From: Microbacterium paraoxydans
GTDB taxonomy: Bacteria; Actinomycetota; Actinomycetes; Actinomycetales; Microbacteriaceae
Reading direction: 5' to 3'
Assembly: GCF_020524545.1 (NCBI RefSeq)
Contig: NZ_JAIVLG010000003.1
Coordinates: 1-64,000 of the forward strand
Length of the DNA: 64,000 nt
Shown here: one piece after another, positions 27,376 to 36,283 of the stretch
How positions within the stretch are numbered: position 1 is the stretch's first letter
Layout: each line of letters opens with the position of its first letter
Translations under genes and position numbers: made by a program
Notes under the pieces: model-generated
Told to the model about the DNA's origin: nothing
Databases searched by the model: none
The model's input: only the letters and a program-made list of their open reading frames with translations

Positions 27376-28674
27376 TCACTCCTGCGGGCGCAGCGTCGGA
27401 ATCGCCCCCGTGTGCACCGCGTCGATGTTCTCGCGCCAGGAGCGTGACTGACCCGCGCGCAGTGCGCAGAGCACCAGCATGAACCACCCGGCGCCGACCA
27501 GCGTGAAGCTCTCGAACATGGAGTCGACGGCCAGCGTGACGAGCATGATCGGTGTCCAGGCGTAGACGACGGATCGTCGGACGCTGGCCACCAGCCAGGA
27601 CCGGATCAGCGCGACGCCGCCCAGCAGCAGGAACAGCACCAATCCGGCCGCGCCGAGCTGGAGCAGCACGTCGAAGAAGGCGTTCAGCGCGCTCTGGTGA
27701 TGGTCATCCAGCTGGAAGTTGATGTAGGTGAAGGGGTATTCGCCTCGGACCCACTCGCCGAACCATCCCCACCCGTTGATCGGCCTCACGGCGACGAAGT
27801 CGAGGATGGTGTTCCACAGTGATGCGCGGATCGAGAAGTCTGATCCGGCGTCCAGCAACGCGATGATCTGGTGACGCAGCGCGAACGCGATCGCCAGCGT
27901 CACGGTCACGAGGATGCCGAGGACGAGTTGGACGATGTTGCGTCGTGCGGGTGATGTGTGCCGCACGATCGTGAGCGCGAGTGTGACGGTGCCGACGGCA
28001 ACGGCGAGCACGAGTACGGTCGGTGATGCCGAGAGGAAGGCAAGGGATCCGGCGAGGCCGATCGAGACCACGGCGAGCGGCGGGTTCACGGACTGCGTGC
28101 GCCACTCGATGACGAACGTGATGAGCGCGATGACCGCGATGAACCCGAGCATGTTGCGGCTGCCGAACAGGCCCTGGATCGGCCCGCCCTCCGCCAGGTT
28201 CCCCTGGATCTCGAGGAAGGTGAACGGGAGATCGAGGAGGATGCCGGACAGGATCTCGAGCCCTAGCGACACGGCCAGGAGGGCGCGCAGGGTGTCGCCG
28301 ATGGCGCGAACGGTCTGCAGGGTGTCCCGGATGTGGCCGATCGTGATCGCGAGGAACGCGTAGCCGAACAGCGACATCCAGCCGAAGAGCGTGTCGGAGC
28401 GGTCGGTCGTCCACACCAGGCTCACGAGTGCCCAGCCGAGGAATGCGATGAGCGACGACGGAGCGATCCGAAGGAGGGACAGTTCGTCCCGCCGCACCCA
28501 CAGGATCGCCGCCCCCAGGAGGCAGAGCATCGCGATGACGGTCGCGAGCGTGACCTTCGACGTCATCCGCTCGATCGCGTACGAGCTGAAGACCGCGGTG
28601 AGGGCGGCGAGGGCGAAGGCGCGAGCCAACTCCGCTGAGCCGAGCAGTCGCACCAGAGGGCGGGACGACGTCAC
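27376..28674 (-). CDS. O-antigen ligase/polymerase family membrane protein
   Basis: This 432-residue protein has about a dozen hydrophobic helices. A large loop near 300-325 carries 'RPINGWGWFGEWV', 'YINFQLDDHHQSALN' and 'FFDVLLQLGAAGLVLF', the pattern of the Wzy_C/O-antigen ligase family. Members polymerise glycan repeat units or attach the polymer to an acceptor on the outer face of the membrane. The GTG start overlaps the stop of the next gene (28671-30086), a relative of similar length. In this Gram-positive setting it might link a glycan to the wall or to a lipid; the acceptor is unknown. Confidence 0.82.
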   Translation of the reverse strand: MTSSRPLVRLLGSAELARAFALAALTAVFSSYAIERMTSKVTLATVIAMLCLLGAAILWVRRDELSLLRIAPSSLIAFLGWALVSLVWTTDRSDTLFGWMSLFGYAFLAITIGHIRDTLQTVRAIGDTLRALLAVSLGLEILSGILLDLPFTFLEIQGNLAEGGPIQGLFGSRNMLGFIAVIALITFVIEWRTQSVNPPLAVVSIGLAGSLAFLSASPTVLVLAVAVGTVTLALTIVRHTSPARRNIVQLVLGILVTVTLAIAFALRHQIIALLDAGSDFSIRASLWNTILDFVAVRPINGWGWFGEWVRGEYPFTYINFQLDDHHQSALNAFFDVLLQLGAAGLVLFLLLGGVALIRSWLVASVRRSVVYAWTPIMLVTLAVDSMFESFTLVGAGWFMLVLCALRAGQSRSWRENIDAVHTGAIPTLRPQE

Positions 28675-30086
28675 GGAACCCGCCGTTGTCGTGTGCCGCG
28701 CTCGAAGACGAGATCGCGCTCACCGATCCCGACCAGCGGCACCGACTTCAGCTTGAACGACAGGAGCACCACGAGCATCCACCCCCACAGCATGATCGGC
28801 GTCGACTCGGAGAAGCCCTGCACGAGAAGGACCACGGTGAACAGGCTGGGGAGCAGGGTCAACGGGGAGAAGGGGCGGGTGGAGTCGAGGTCCCAACGTG
28901 GACGGTCGACCGCGAAGAACCAGGAGCGCCACAGCAGGCTCAGGCAGGCCACGCCCATCAGGATGACGCCGACGACGCCGAGCTGGAACAGGACGTCCAG
29001 CCACATGTTGTGCGCGTGGAAGACGGTGATGCCGTGGTCGATGATCCAGTGATCGAAGGACGGGTCGGTGGGAATCCAGGGGCTGGAGAACCCGTTGCCG
29101 AGAATCGGGTGCTCGCCCACCCGCTCCAGGACCTTCGACCAGATCAGGTCGGAGCGTCCGGTGAGGTCGGAGGTGCGGCCGACGAGGCCGAGGAGCGGTT
29201 CCCGGAGCGCCCAGACCGTCGCGGCGGCCAGCGCCGTCCCGCCGATGGCGATCACGTAGATGCGCGTGCGTGCGCCGGGGGTGCGGGCTCGACGCATGAG
29301 GAGCGCGACCACCAGGACGACCGCGGCCGCCGCGGCACAGGCGAACGCGGTGATGGAGGAGGTGCGGAACAGGAAGTACGCCGCGAGGAGTATCCACAGC
29401 GCGAGCGTCGTGCGCCAGCGTGCGCGGGCGACGAACAGCACCCCGAAGGTGATGATCGAGAACAGCGAGATGATCGCGAGCACGTTCGCGTTACCGACGA
29501 TCCCCTGGATTCTGCCGCCGTCGAAGAGGTTGTCGCGCACCCAGTAGAGCTGCGGGTCGATCCGGCCGTCCGGCAGCGTCGCGAAGTTCGGTAGGAGCGG
29601 ACCGTGCAGGAAGAGCGAGACCCAGAGCTCGAGGGCGAGCGAAAGGCCGAGGATCCATTTGAACGCGGAGGAGAGGGCGCGCACGATCTCATGCCACGTG
29701 AGCACGTGTGCGATGAACAGAGCGTTCACGGTCACCGCTGCGAGGAGGGACCAGGTGATCAGCGTCGGTCCGCGCCATTGCGACCAGGCGACCGAGAGAA
29801 GAGCGAACGCCGTGTAGCCGATCGCGGCCCAGGGCAGGCGTCGCCAGCGGAACGGCTGCGGGTGATTCCGGGCGAGCATCGGGACGCCGATGGCCAGCGT
29901 CGTGAGCGTGAAGACGACGAGGACGGCACCGGCCCCCGCCATGCCGACAAGGTTGTACACCGCAGTGTGCGCGAAGGTGGCGATCAGCACGAGGATCACG
30001 TAGCCGCGCAGCATCAGATGCCCCGTCGACTCGCGCTCCGGCGGTGTCGGCGGGGCTGCCACCGGGTGCTTGGTGTACTGGGCCAT
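28671..30086 (-). CDS. O-antigen ligase/polymerase family membrane protein, tandem paralogue
   Basis: This 471-residue multi-pass protein has the same architecture as its downstream partner: 'RVGEHPILGNGFSSPW' before the loop, then 'ITVFHAHNMWLDVLFQLGVVGVIL', the Wzy_C-type histidine region. Both have a 'R-x-NxLG/A-F/I' helix after an 'IQG' motif ('GGRIQGIVGNANVLAI' here, 'GGPIQGLFGSRNMLGF' in the partner), which supports an old duplication. The ATG at 30086 lies seven bases after a TAGCCT hexamer. One copy may be the polymerase and the other the ligase, but nothing in the sequence decides this. Confidence 0.82.
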   Translation of the reverse strand: MAQYTKHPVAAPPTPPERESTGHLMLRGYVILVLIATFAHTAVYNLVGMAGAGAVLVVFTLTTLAIGVPMLARNHPQPFRWRRLPWAAIGYTAFALLSVAWSQWRGPTLITWSLLAAVTVNALFIAHVLTWHEIVRALSSAFKWILGLSLALELWVSLFLHGPLLPNFATLPDGRIDPQLYWVRDNLFDGGRIQGIVGNANVLAIISLFSIITFGVLFVARARWRTTLALWILLAAYFLFRTSSITAFACAAAAAVVLVVALLMRRARTPGARTRIYVIAIGGTALAAATVWALREPLLGLVGRTSDLTGRSDLIWSKVLERVGEHPILGNGFSSPWIPTDPSFDHWIIDHGITVFHAHNMWLDVLFQLGVVGVILMGVACLSLLWRSWFFAVDRPRWDLDSTRPFSPLTLLPSLFTVVLLVQGFSESTPIMLWGWMLVVLLSFKLKSVPLVGIGERDLVFERGTRQRRVP

Positions 30087-30099
30087 CGCGTTCAGGCTA
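30084..30099 (-). promoter_or_regulatory. Leaderless promoter of the O-antigen-ligase pair, TAGCCT-N7-ATG (minus strand)
   Basis: On the minus strand TAGCCT (30099-30094) is followed by seven bases and the ATG at 30086. Confidence 0.6.
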
Positions 30100-30141
30100 C
30101 CGCGCCGCGCTCGGCGCGTCGCTGAACGCCGCAGTGCGCCC

Positions 30142-30156
30142 TACGCTGGGACCATG
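30142..30156 (+). promoter_or_regulatory. Leaderless promoter of manA, TACGCT-N6-ATG
   Basis: TACGCT at 30142-30147 lies six bases before the manA ATG. It sits 43 bases from the divergent promoter at 30099. Confidence 0.55.
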
Positions 30157-31284
30157 CTGCTGAGCCTCACGAATGCTCCCCGCGACTACGCGTGGGGATC
30201 CGACTCCCTCCTCGCCGGACTCGAAGGACGCACACCGACGGGTTCACCCGAGGCCGAGGTGTGGTTCGGAGACCACCCCGGAGATCCTGCCGACGTCGCC
30301 GGAGGGGGAACTCTCGATCAGGTCACCGGGGGAACCCTGCCGTACCTGCTCAAACTCCTCGCGGCCGGGCGTCCGCTCTCGATCCAGGTGCATCCGACCA
30401 TCGCGCAGGCGCGCGCGGGCTGGGAGCGAGAGAGCGATCTCGCCGCGGACGATCCGCGGCGCAACTACCGCGACGACAACCACAAGCCTGAGCTGATCGT
30501 CGCTCTCAGCGAGCGATTCGAGTCGCTGAGTGGTCTTCGTCCTGTCGAGAAGACGCTCACGCTGCTGGGAGTGCTCGAAGACAACGAGGGGGTCGCCCAG
30601 CTGCGGGACCGGCTCAGCGGGGGAGACGACGCCCTGCGGGACACGATCGGGTGGTTGCTCGGGGGCGGTGCCGACACAGCCGTCGACGACATCATCTCTG
30701 CGGTCGTCTCTGCTTCCGAGCCCGCAGACACGGGGGAGTGGGGCACGACGCTCCGCGCGATCGCGAGCATCGCCGAGACCTACCCCGGCGATCCCGGTGT
30801 CGTGGTCGCCCTGCTCATGAACCATCTCGTTCTGCGTCGGGGCGAGGCGGTCTTCCTGCGCGCCGGTCTGCTCCACGCCTATCTGTCCGGGCTCGGGGTG
30901 GAGATCATGGCGGCGAGCGACAACGTCCTGCGGGGCGGGCTCACGCCCAAGCGCATCGATGTCCCCGAACTGCTGGCCGTCCTCGATGCCACTCCCGGTG
31001 AGGTGCCGGTGCTGCGCGCCCGTGGTGACGGTGGGGTTACCCCCTACCCGGTTCCGGTCCCCGATTTCGCGCTCACGAGGATCGAGCTCGATGGGACGCC
31101 CGTCGCTGTCGACGTGTCCGGGCCGACGATGGTGCTCGCGACCGCCGGAGAAGTCACCGTCGCCTCTGCGGGAGGCGCACGCGTCGAGGTCGCCGTCGGT
31201 GCGGTGGCGTTCGCGAGCGCGGACGAGGGCGCCGTCACCGTCTCCGGAGTCGGCGAGGTCTTCGTCGCGAGCCCTGGGCGCTGA
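30154..31284 (+). CDS. manA: Mannose-6-phosphate isomerase, class I
   Basis: This 376-residue zinc enzyme interconverts fructose-6-phosphate and mannose-6-phosphate, the entry to GDP-mannose and mannosylated lipids and glycans. Zinc ligands are visible in 'PLSIQVHPT' (Gln, His), 'NHKPELIVAL' (Glu) and 'AGLLHAYLSGLGVEI' (His), and the catalytic arginine region is 'SDNVLRGGLTPKRID'. The C-terminal cupin is complete. manA upstream of whiB2 is a conserved neighbourhood in actinobacteria (compare Rv3255c and Rv3260c). The start is chosen by the -10 box six bases upstream. Confidence 0.95.
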   Translation: MLLSLTNAPRDYAWGSDSLLAGLEGRTPTGSPEAEVWFGDHPGDPADVAGGGTLDQVTGGTLPYLLKLLAAGRPLSIQVHPTIAQARAGWERESDLAADDPRRNYRDDNHKPELIVALSERFESLSGLRPVEKTLTLLGVLEDNEGVAQLRDRLSGGDDALRDTIGWLLGGGADTAVDDIISAVVSASEPADTGEWGTTLRAIASIAETYPGDPGVVVALLMNHLVLRRGEAVFLRAGLLHAYLSGLGVEIMAASDNVLRGGLTPKRIDVPELLAVLDATPGEVPVLRARGDGGVTPYPVPVPDFALTRIELDGTPVAVDVSGPTMVLATAGEVTVASAGGARVEVAVGAVAFASADEGAVTVSGVGEVFVASPGR

Positions 31285-31355
31285 CACGGCCGTGCGACAC
31301 GCCGATCGACCCCCAAGAACCTTAAAGACCCGCTTGAGGGTTTACGATCCGCGAC

Positions 31356-31384
31356 TTGACCGGAGCGAATGACACGGGTGTAAT
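31356..31384 (+). promoter_or_regulatory. whiB2 promoter (TTGACC, 17-base spacer, TGTAAT)
   Basis: A near-consensus -35 TTGACC (31356-31361) and a -10 TGTAAT (31379-31384) are separated by 17 bases. Transcription would start near 31391, leaving a leader of about 44 bases with a ribosome-binding site. This is one of the few window promoters with both boxes visible. An imperfect inverted repeat, AACCTTAA and TTGAGGGTT, lies just upstream (31318-31342). A GACAC, like the WhiA motif, falls in the spacer at 31371-31375. Confidence 0.65.
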
Positions 31385-31434
31385 TAGTCATGAGCACGGC
31401 CCGCCGGGGGGCGGAGACAGGGTTGGAGATCGAG

Positions 31435-31755
31435 ATGACGGGTTACCGTTCCGACGTACCGGAGAACTGGTTCGTCGATCCGATCAACCTCGGTGTTCCC
31501 GGGGTTCGACGGACCGATGCATCCGACGACGACAACGCCCTCGCCTGGCAGAGCGACGCGCTCTGCTCGCAGACCGACCCGGAGGCGTTCTTCCCCGAGA
31601 AGGGTGGATCGACCAGGGACGCCAAGCGCATCTGCACGACATGCGACGTCCGCAGCGAGTGCCTCGAGTACGCGCTCAACAACGACGAGCGTTTCGGCAT
31701 CTGGGGCGGCCTCTCGGAGCGCGAACGCCGCAAGCTCAAGCGTCGCGCCAGCTGA
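31435..31755 (+). CDS. whiB2: WhiB-family iron-sulfur transcriptional regulator (WhiB2/WhmD type)
   Basis: This 106-residue protein has four cysteines, C44, C67, C70 and C76 (C-x22-C-x2-C-x5-C), that would hold a [4Fe-4S] cluster. They are followed by 'GIWGGL' (about 88-93) and a basic 'SERERRKLKRR' tail for DNA contact. The N-terminal 'YRSDVPENWFVDP' and the manA neighbour place it in the WhiB2/WhmD branch, which controls cell division and septation. The ATG at 31435 has GGAGAT at 31425-31430. An upstream ATG at 31390 sits right at the predicted transcription start, so the shorter form is preferred. Confidence 0.94.
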   Translation: MTGYRSDVPENWFVDPINLGVPGVRRTDASDDDNALAWQSDALCSQTDPEAFFPEKGGSTRDAKRICTTCDVRSECLEYALNNDERFGIWGGLSERERRKLKRRAS

Positions 31756-31832
31756 TCGACCGCATCCTCTCCGCGCGGCATGGCTTCGCGGGCGCGCCGC
31801 GTGCACTGCTCCAGAGCCGTCCCACCCGCGCA

Positions 31833-31850
31833 TAGGCTGACCAGGACATG
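31833..31850 (+). promoter_or_regulatory. Probable -10 box, TAGGCT-N9-ATG
   Basis: TAGGCT at 31833-31838 lies nine bases before the ATG at 31848. The transcript would have little or no leader. Confidence 0.5.
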
Positions 31851-34800
31851 CCAGCCCGAGTTCACGCCATCATCGTCGCGCGCCCCGGATCCGCCTCCCG
31901 CGCGCAACTCCTCCGCACTCTCGACGCCGTGCGATCCCAGACCGCACCCGCCGATGCGGTGACGCTCGTCGTCTGCGGCGACTCGTCCTCGATGCGCGAG
32001 AGCGAAGCGGTCTCCGCGACCGTCGAAGGCATCATCGAGGCCCGCGCGAGCACGTCCTTCGCCGACGCGGTCGACCTCGCCCGCCCGCGGGTGCCCGAGG
32101 GCTCGGCGATCTGGCTGCTCGCCCAGGACACGGCCCCGCATCCGCGCGCACTGGAGCGTCTCCGGGGAACCCTGGAACGGTCGCCCTCCGCCGCGATCAT
32201 CGCCCCCAAGCTCGTCGCGACCGACAACGACCGCGAGATCGTGTCCCTCGGGGTGACCATGACGGCCCTCGGACGCTCGGTCGAACTCGCGGCCGGTGAA
32301 CTCGACCAGGGCCAGCACGACCGCATGGATGACGCCCTCGGATCCGATGTGCGGGGAATCCTCATCCGCGGGGAAGTCCGTGACGCCCTGCGTCTCGACC
32401 CTGCCCTCGCGGGTGCCGATGAGGGACTGGACCTCGGTGTGCGCGCACGCCTGGGCGGTGGACGTGTCGTGCTCGCACCGAGCGCGCGGATCTCGGCGGC
32501 TCCCGGCGGTCCTGCCGCGCTGCCGTCCGGGAGATCACGCCGGGCCTATGTCACCCGGCTCGCCCAGTTGCATCGACGTCTGGCCTACGCTCCCGCTGCG
32601 GCGGTGCCGTTCCACTGGCTGAGCCTGCTTCCGCTCGCCCTGTGGCGCTCCATCACCCACCTCATCGGCAAACGGCCTGAGGCCGTGCTGGCCGAATGGG
32701 GGGCCGCGCTCACCGCGATGATCCGGCTCGGAGCGATCGCCCGTTCGAGGTCTCGCATCCGCGCCTTCCGAACGTCCTCCTGGGCGAGCATCGCGCCGCT
32801 GCGCATCACATCCTCGGATCTGCGTCGCCATCTCGATGACGGGCACGGCAGCGAGGGCGGCGCGGTCAGCGAACTCCGCTTCTTCTCCGGCGGGGGTGCG
32901 TGGGCCGTGCTGGGAGCGCTGGTCGTCAGCATCGCCTCGTTCACGACTCTCCTGGCCTGGCCAGCGCTCGGAGGTGGCGGGCTTCTCCCGCTGCGTCAGA
33001 CCGTCGCGGCGCTCTGGAGCGATGCGGCCTGGGGTCTGCGGGGCGCAGCCGTCGATCTCATCGGGCCGGCGGACCCGTTCGCGGCGATCGTCGCGGTGCT
33101 CGGCACCCTGTGGCCTGCCGGACCGTCGTTCGCGATGGTGCTCCTGTGGATCCTCGCCCTCCCGCTCGCGGTCCTCGGTGGATGGTTCGCCGCGACGCGG
33201 GTGACCGACAGGTCGGGTCTGCGCATCTTCGCCGGCATCTCCTGGGCACTCGCCCCTCCTTTCCTGACCGCGCTCGTCGAAGGTCGCCCGAGCGCCGTCC
33301 TCGTACACCTCCTCCTTCCCTGGCTCTTCCACACCGCTGTGGTCGCGCACCGGTCATGGGGTGCCGCCGGCAGTGCGTCGCTGTTGCTCGCGGCCGTCCT
33401 CGCGTGTGCCCCCTCGCTCGCGCCGGCACTCGTCCTGCTGTGGGTCGTGGCCCTCGGCATCGTGCTCGGCACCGCCCAGTTCCGAGGGGCCGGCCGTCTG
33501 CTGTGGCTGCCGGTGCCGACGGTGGCACTGTTCGCCCCCCTCGTCTTCTGGCAGTTCGCCCACGGGACGCCGTTGGGCATCTTGGGTGACCCGGGGCTGA
33601 TCCGGGCCGGCTCGCAGATCTCCGCCGACGCCGCGGGGAGGCTGGCGCTCGCGATGGGCTTCCCGACGACGGACCTCGCCGGGTGGGCTTCGTTCGCCCC
33701 CGAAGCGATCGTCCCCTGGGTCTGGGTCCTTTGCGCGCCGACCGCCCTCCTCGCACTGGGGTCCGCCCTGGCTCCGCGGTGGCGAGCGGGGATCACCCTC
33801 CTCGTGGTGGCGCTGGCAGGCTTCGCCACGGCTTTCTTCGCCGTCGGCATCACCGTGAGCTTCGATCAGGGCGCAGGCGTGGCGATCTGGCCGGGTGCAG
33901 GACTCAGCTTGGCCTGGATCGGGGTGCTCGGTGCGGCGCTCGTCACGCTGGACACCGCGATCACGGCGCCGCGCCTGAGGGTGCTGGCGGCGACCGTCGC
34001 GGCCCTGTCTCTGGCGATCTGCGCGGCTCCGGCACTCACGGCGTTCCACGCAGGGCGTTCGGTCCTGACGAACGGCCCCGAATCGACGCTCCCCGCCTAC
34101 GTCGCGGCGCAGGCGGCAGGTGATCGCGATGTCGCGACGCTCGTCCTCACACCGAAGAACGACGGGGGACTCGCCGTCGAGGTCATCCGAGGCGCGAGCG
34201 ACACCTTGGGTTCGCAGACGACCATGATCTCCACCGCTACGGCCCCGCAGGGGGACGACGTCTCGACTCTCGCGGTGGATCTGCTGTCCGCCCGTGAGTT
34301 CGACGCCCCGGGGGAGCTGGCGGCGAAGGGAATCAGCTACGTGCTGGTCGCCCAGGGCGCCGGCAGCGATGGAGACAAGGCTCGTGCCCTCCGCGCCACG
34401 GCCGTTGCCTCGATCGATCAGCGCCCAGGACTCGTGCATGCGGGCCGGACCGATCGCGGCGTGCTGTGGCGGCTGGAGGCTGACGCCGCGACCTCGCCGG
34501 CGCTCAGCGCCGCTCAGCAGGGCACTGCCAGGCTCGTCCTCACGGTCCAGCTGCTGGCGGTGCTCGCTGCGCTGCTCTTGTCGATTCCGACGCGCGCCTC
34601 GCGCCGGGCGGCCCGCGCGCAGTCCCGCATCGTCGGGCGCGCGCCGGATGAGCCTCTGGTGCTTCCGCGGCACGCGGAGGACCGGAACGATCTCGAGGAC
34701 CAGAGCCCGGTCGGCGCTCTCGAGGACCCGCAAGACGCCGCCGCTCTCAACGATGAGGCCCTGATGCCGATTGCCGAGTCGGAGCCCGAGGCAGAAGCTG

Positions 34801-34886
34801 AGGAATCCTCTGCAGCCGATGGCGCCGCGCCGCCGTCGGGCGTCGATGAGGAGAGACCGGACAGATCCGCGGAGGGGGACCGATGA
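31848..34886 (+). CDS. Large GT2-domain membrane protein (1012 aa)
   Basis: The N-terminal 230 residues form a GT-A-like fold ('RVHAIIVARPGSASRAQLLR', a degenerate DxD-like 'LAQDTAPH'). A basic stretch follows, then about a dozen membrane helices between about 355 and 730, then an extracytoplasmic domain and a last helix near 905-925. The tail is acidic and rich in E, P and S. This architecture is conserved next to DUF5719 and whiB2 in Microbacteriaceae and their relatives. It may be a membrane glycosyltransferase for an envelope glycan, but the weak DxD leaves enzyme activity open. It overlaps the DUF5719 gene by four bases, so the two probably work together. Confidence 0.82.
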   Translation: MPARVHAIIVARPGSASRAQLLRTLDAVRSQTAPADAVTLVVCGDSSSMRESEAVSATVEGIIEARASTSFADAVDLARPRVPEGSAIWLLAQDTAPHPRALERLRGTLERSPSAAIIAPKLVATDNDREIVSLGVTMTALGRSVELAAGELDQGQHDRMDDALGSDVRGILIRGEVRDALRLDPALAGADEGLDLGVRARLGGGRVVLAPSARISAAPGGPAALPSGRSRRAYVTRLAQLHRRLAYAPAAAVPFHWLSLLPLALWRSITHLIGKRPEAVLAEWGAALTAMIRLGAIARSRSRIRAFRTSSWASIAPLRITSSDLRRHLDDGHGSEGGAVSELRFFSGGGAWAVLGALVVSIASFTTLLAWPALGGGGLLPLRQTVAALWSDAAWGLRGAAVDLIGPADPFAAIVAVLGTLWPAGPSFAMVLLWILALPLAVLGGWFAATRVTDRSGLRIFAGISWALAPPFLTALVEGRPSAVLVHLLLPWLFHTAVVAHRSWGAAGSASLLLAAVLACAPSLAPALVLLWVVALGIVLGTAQFRGAGRLLWLPVPTVALFAPLVFWQFAHGTPLGILGDPGLIRAGSQISADAAGRLALAMGFPTTDLAGWASFAPEAIVPWVWVLCAPTALLALGSALAPRWRAGITLLVVALAGFATAFFAVGITVSFDQGAGVAIWPGAGLSLAWIGVLGAALVTLDTAITAPRLRVLAATVAALSLAICAAPALTAFHAGRSVLTNGPESTLPAYVAAQAAGDRDVATLVLTPKNDGGLAVEVIRGASDTLGSQTTMISTATAPQGDDVSTLAVDLLSAREFDAPGELAAKGISYVLVAQGAGSDGDKARALRATAVASIDQRPGLVHAGRTDRGVLWRLEADAATSPALSAAQQGTARLVLTVQLLAVLAALLLSIPTRASRRAARAQSRIVGRAPDEPLVLPRHAEDRNDLEDQSPVGALEDPQDAAALNDEALMPIAESEPEAEAEESSAADGAAPPSGVDEERPDRSAEGDR

Positions 34887-36265
34887 GCCGCTCACGCGCA
34901 TTCCGCGTCGCCGCCACCAGTGCGCGCCTGGTCACGGGAGGCGTGGTCATCGTCGCCTGTGTGGCAGGCATCGCTGCAGCCGTGCACGCGCCCTGGCCGA
35001 CCATCCGTCACGACGCGGCGCAGGTGCAGGTCACGCCGCTGCCCGGCGACAGCGTCCTCGTCTGCAACGGCGACCTGCGTGCACTCGGCCGTGACGCGAT
35101 CGATCCGCTCAACATGTCGTCCGCCGCGACGCCGAGCCTGACCGTCGGCGGCACGTCGGGAGACCCCGCGGCCGAGGAACTCGCTGTGAAGGACATACCG
35201 GATGCCGGCGAGGTCCGCGTGCTCACCGGCGCTGTCGAGGCACGCACAGCTCCGTTGATCGCCGCCGCCGAGTCGGTCAGCATCGCGACGGATGACCTCG
35301 CCGGATATGCGGCTGCGCCGTGCGGTGTTCCGAAACTGGATTCGTGGCTCGTCGGCGGAAGCACAGCGACCGGCACCGAAGACATCCTTGTCCTGACCAA
35401 CGCGGCCGAGGTGCCGTCGACCGTGACGCTGTCGGTCTACGGAGAGACGAGGAGCGCGCGCACCGTGATCGTGCCGGCTCGCACGCAGACCGCGATTCCG
35501 CTGACGTCGATCGCAGCGGGGAGCGCGACGCCGGTGGTGCGTGTCGGCGCCGTCGGGGCACCCGTCCGTGCCGTCCTCCAGTCCTCTCTCGTGCAGGTCC
35601 TCGACCCGGCGGGTATCGACCTGCAGGACGCCGTTGCGGGACCGCAGGAGGAGCTGGTGATCGCGGGGGTGCAGGTGTTCTCCTCCGCGGGGGACGATGC
35701 AGAGATGGCCGTCCTCCGAGTGCTGTCGCCGGGAGTGGATGCCCGGGTGCAGGTCCAGGTGCGGGCCGAGGGGTCATCCGCCGTGGTCGATGAGTTCTCG
35801 GTCCCTGTCGAAGCCGATCTGCCCGCGCAGGTTTCGCTCACGGGCCTCGCGCCCGGCTCGTACACGGTCGATGTGGTGGCGGATGTGCCGGTGCTGGCCG
35901 CGCTGCGGCAGCAGGACGGCTTCGGGCGCGACTCCGACTTCGCCTGGATCACCCCGGCCCCCGAGATCGAGGGCGATGTCCTGTTCGCCGTGCCGTCGGG
36001 ACCGGAGCCGCGGCTCCAGCTGGCGAACACGTCGGATCAGTCCGTGACCGTGACGCTCGAGACGCTCGATGGGGCGCCGCCCACGGAACTGGTCATCGCC
36101 GCGGGTGAGACGCTCGGGGCGGAGGTCGACGCGGGGGCGACCTACCGGATGCGCACGGACGGCCCGGTGCATGCCGCGCTGGCGCTCACCGCCCCGGGAG
36201 CGATAGCAGTGCTGCCGGTGCAGGCGAGTGCGGGTGTGGAGAAGGCGATCACGGTCTACCCGTGA
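34883..36265 (+). CDS. DUF5719 membrane-anchored envelope protein
   Basis: This 460-residue protein has one N-terminal membrane helix (about 13-33, 'LVTGGVVIVACVAGIAAAVH'). A long beta-rich extracytoplasmic part follows with several similar beta-sandwich modules ('VTLSVYGETRSARTVIV', 'VTVTLETLDGAPPTELVIAAGE'). It belongs to the DUF5719 family, always found after the large GT2 membrane protein. The function is unknown; the fixed pairing points to a role in handling the product of that enzyme outside the membrane. The ATG overlaps the upstream stop. Confidence 0.85.
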   Translation: MSRSRAFRVAATSARLVTGGVVIVACVAGIAAAVHAPWPTIRHDAAQVQVTPLPGDSVLVCNGDLRALGRDAIDPLNMSSAATPSLTVGGTSGDPAAEELAVKDIPDAGEVRVLTGAVEARTAPLIAAAESVSIATDDLAGYAAAPCGVPKLDSWLVGGSTATGTEDILVLTNAAEVPSTVTLSVYGETRSARTVIVPARTQTAIPLTSIAAGSATPVVRVGAVGAPVRAVLQSSLVQVLDPAGIDLQDAVAGPQEELVIAGVQVFSSAGDDAEMAVLRVLSPGVDARVQVQVRAEGSSAVVDEFSVPVEADLPAQVSLTGLAPGSYTVDVVADVPVLAALRQQDGFGRDSDFAWITPAPEIEGDVLFAVPSGPEPRLQLANTSDQSVTVTLETLDGAPPTELVIAAGETLGAEVDAGATYRMRTDGPVHAALALTAPGAIAVLPVQASAGVEKAITVYP

Positions 36266-36283
36266 TCTCTCCGTCGGGTGAGG

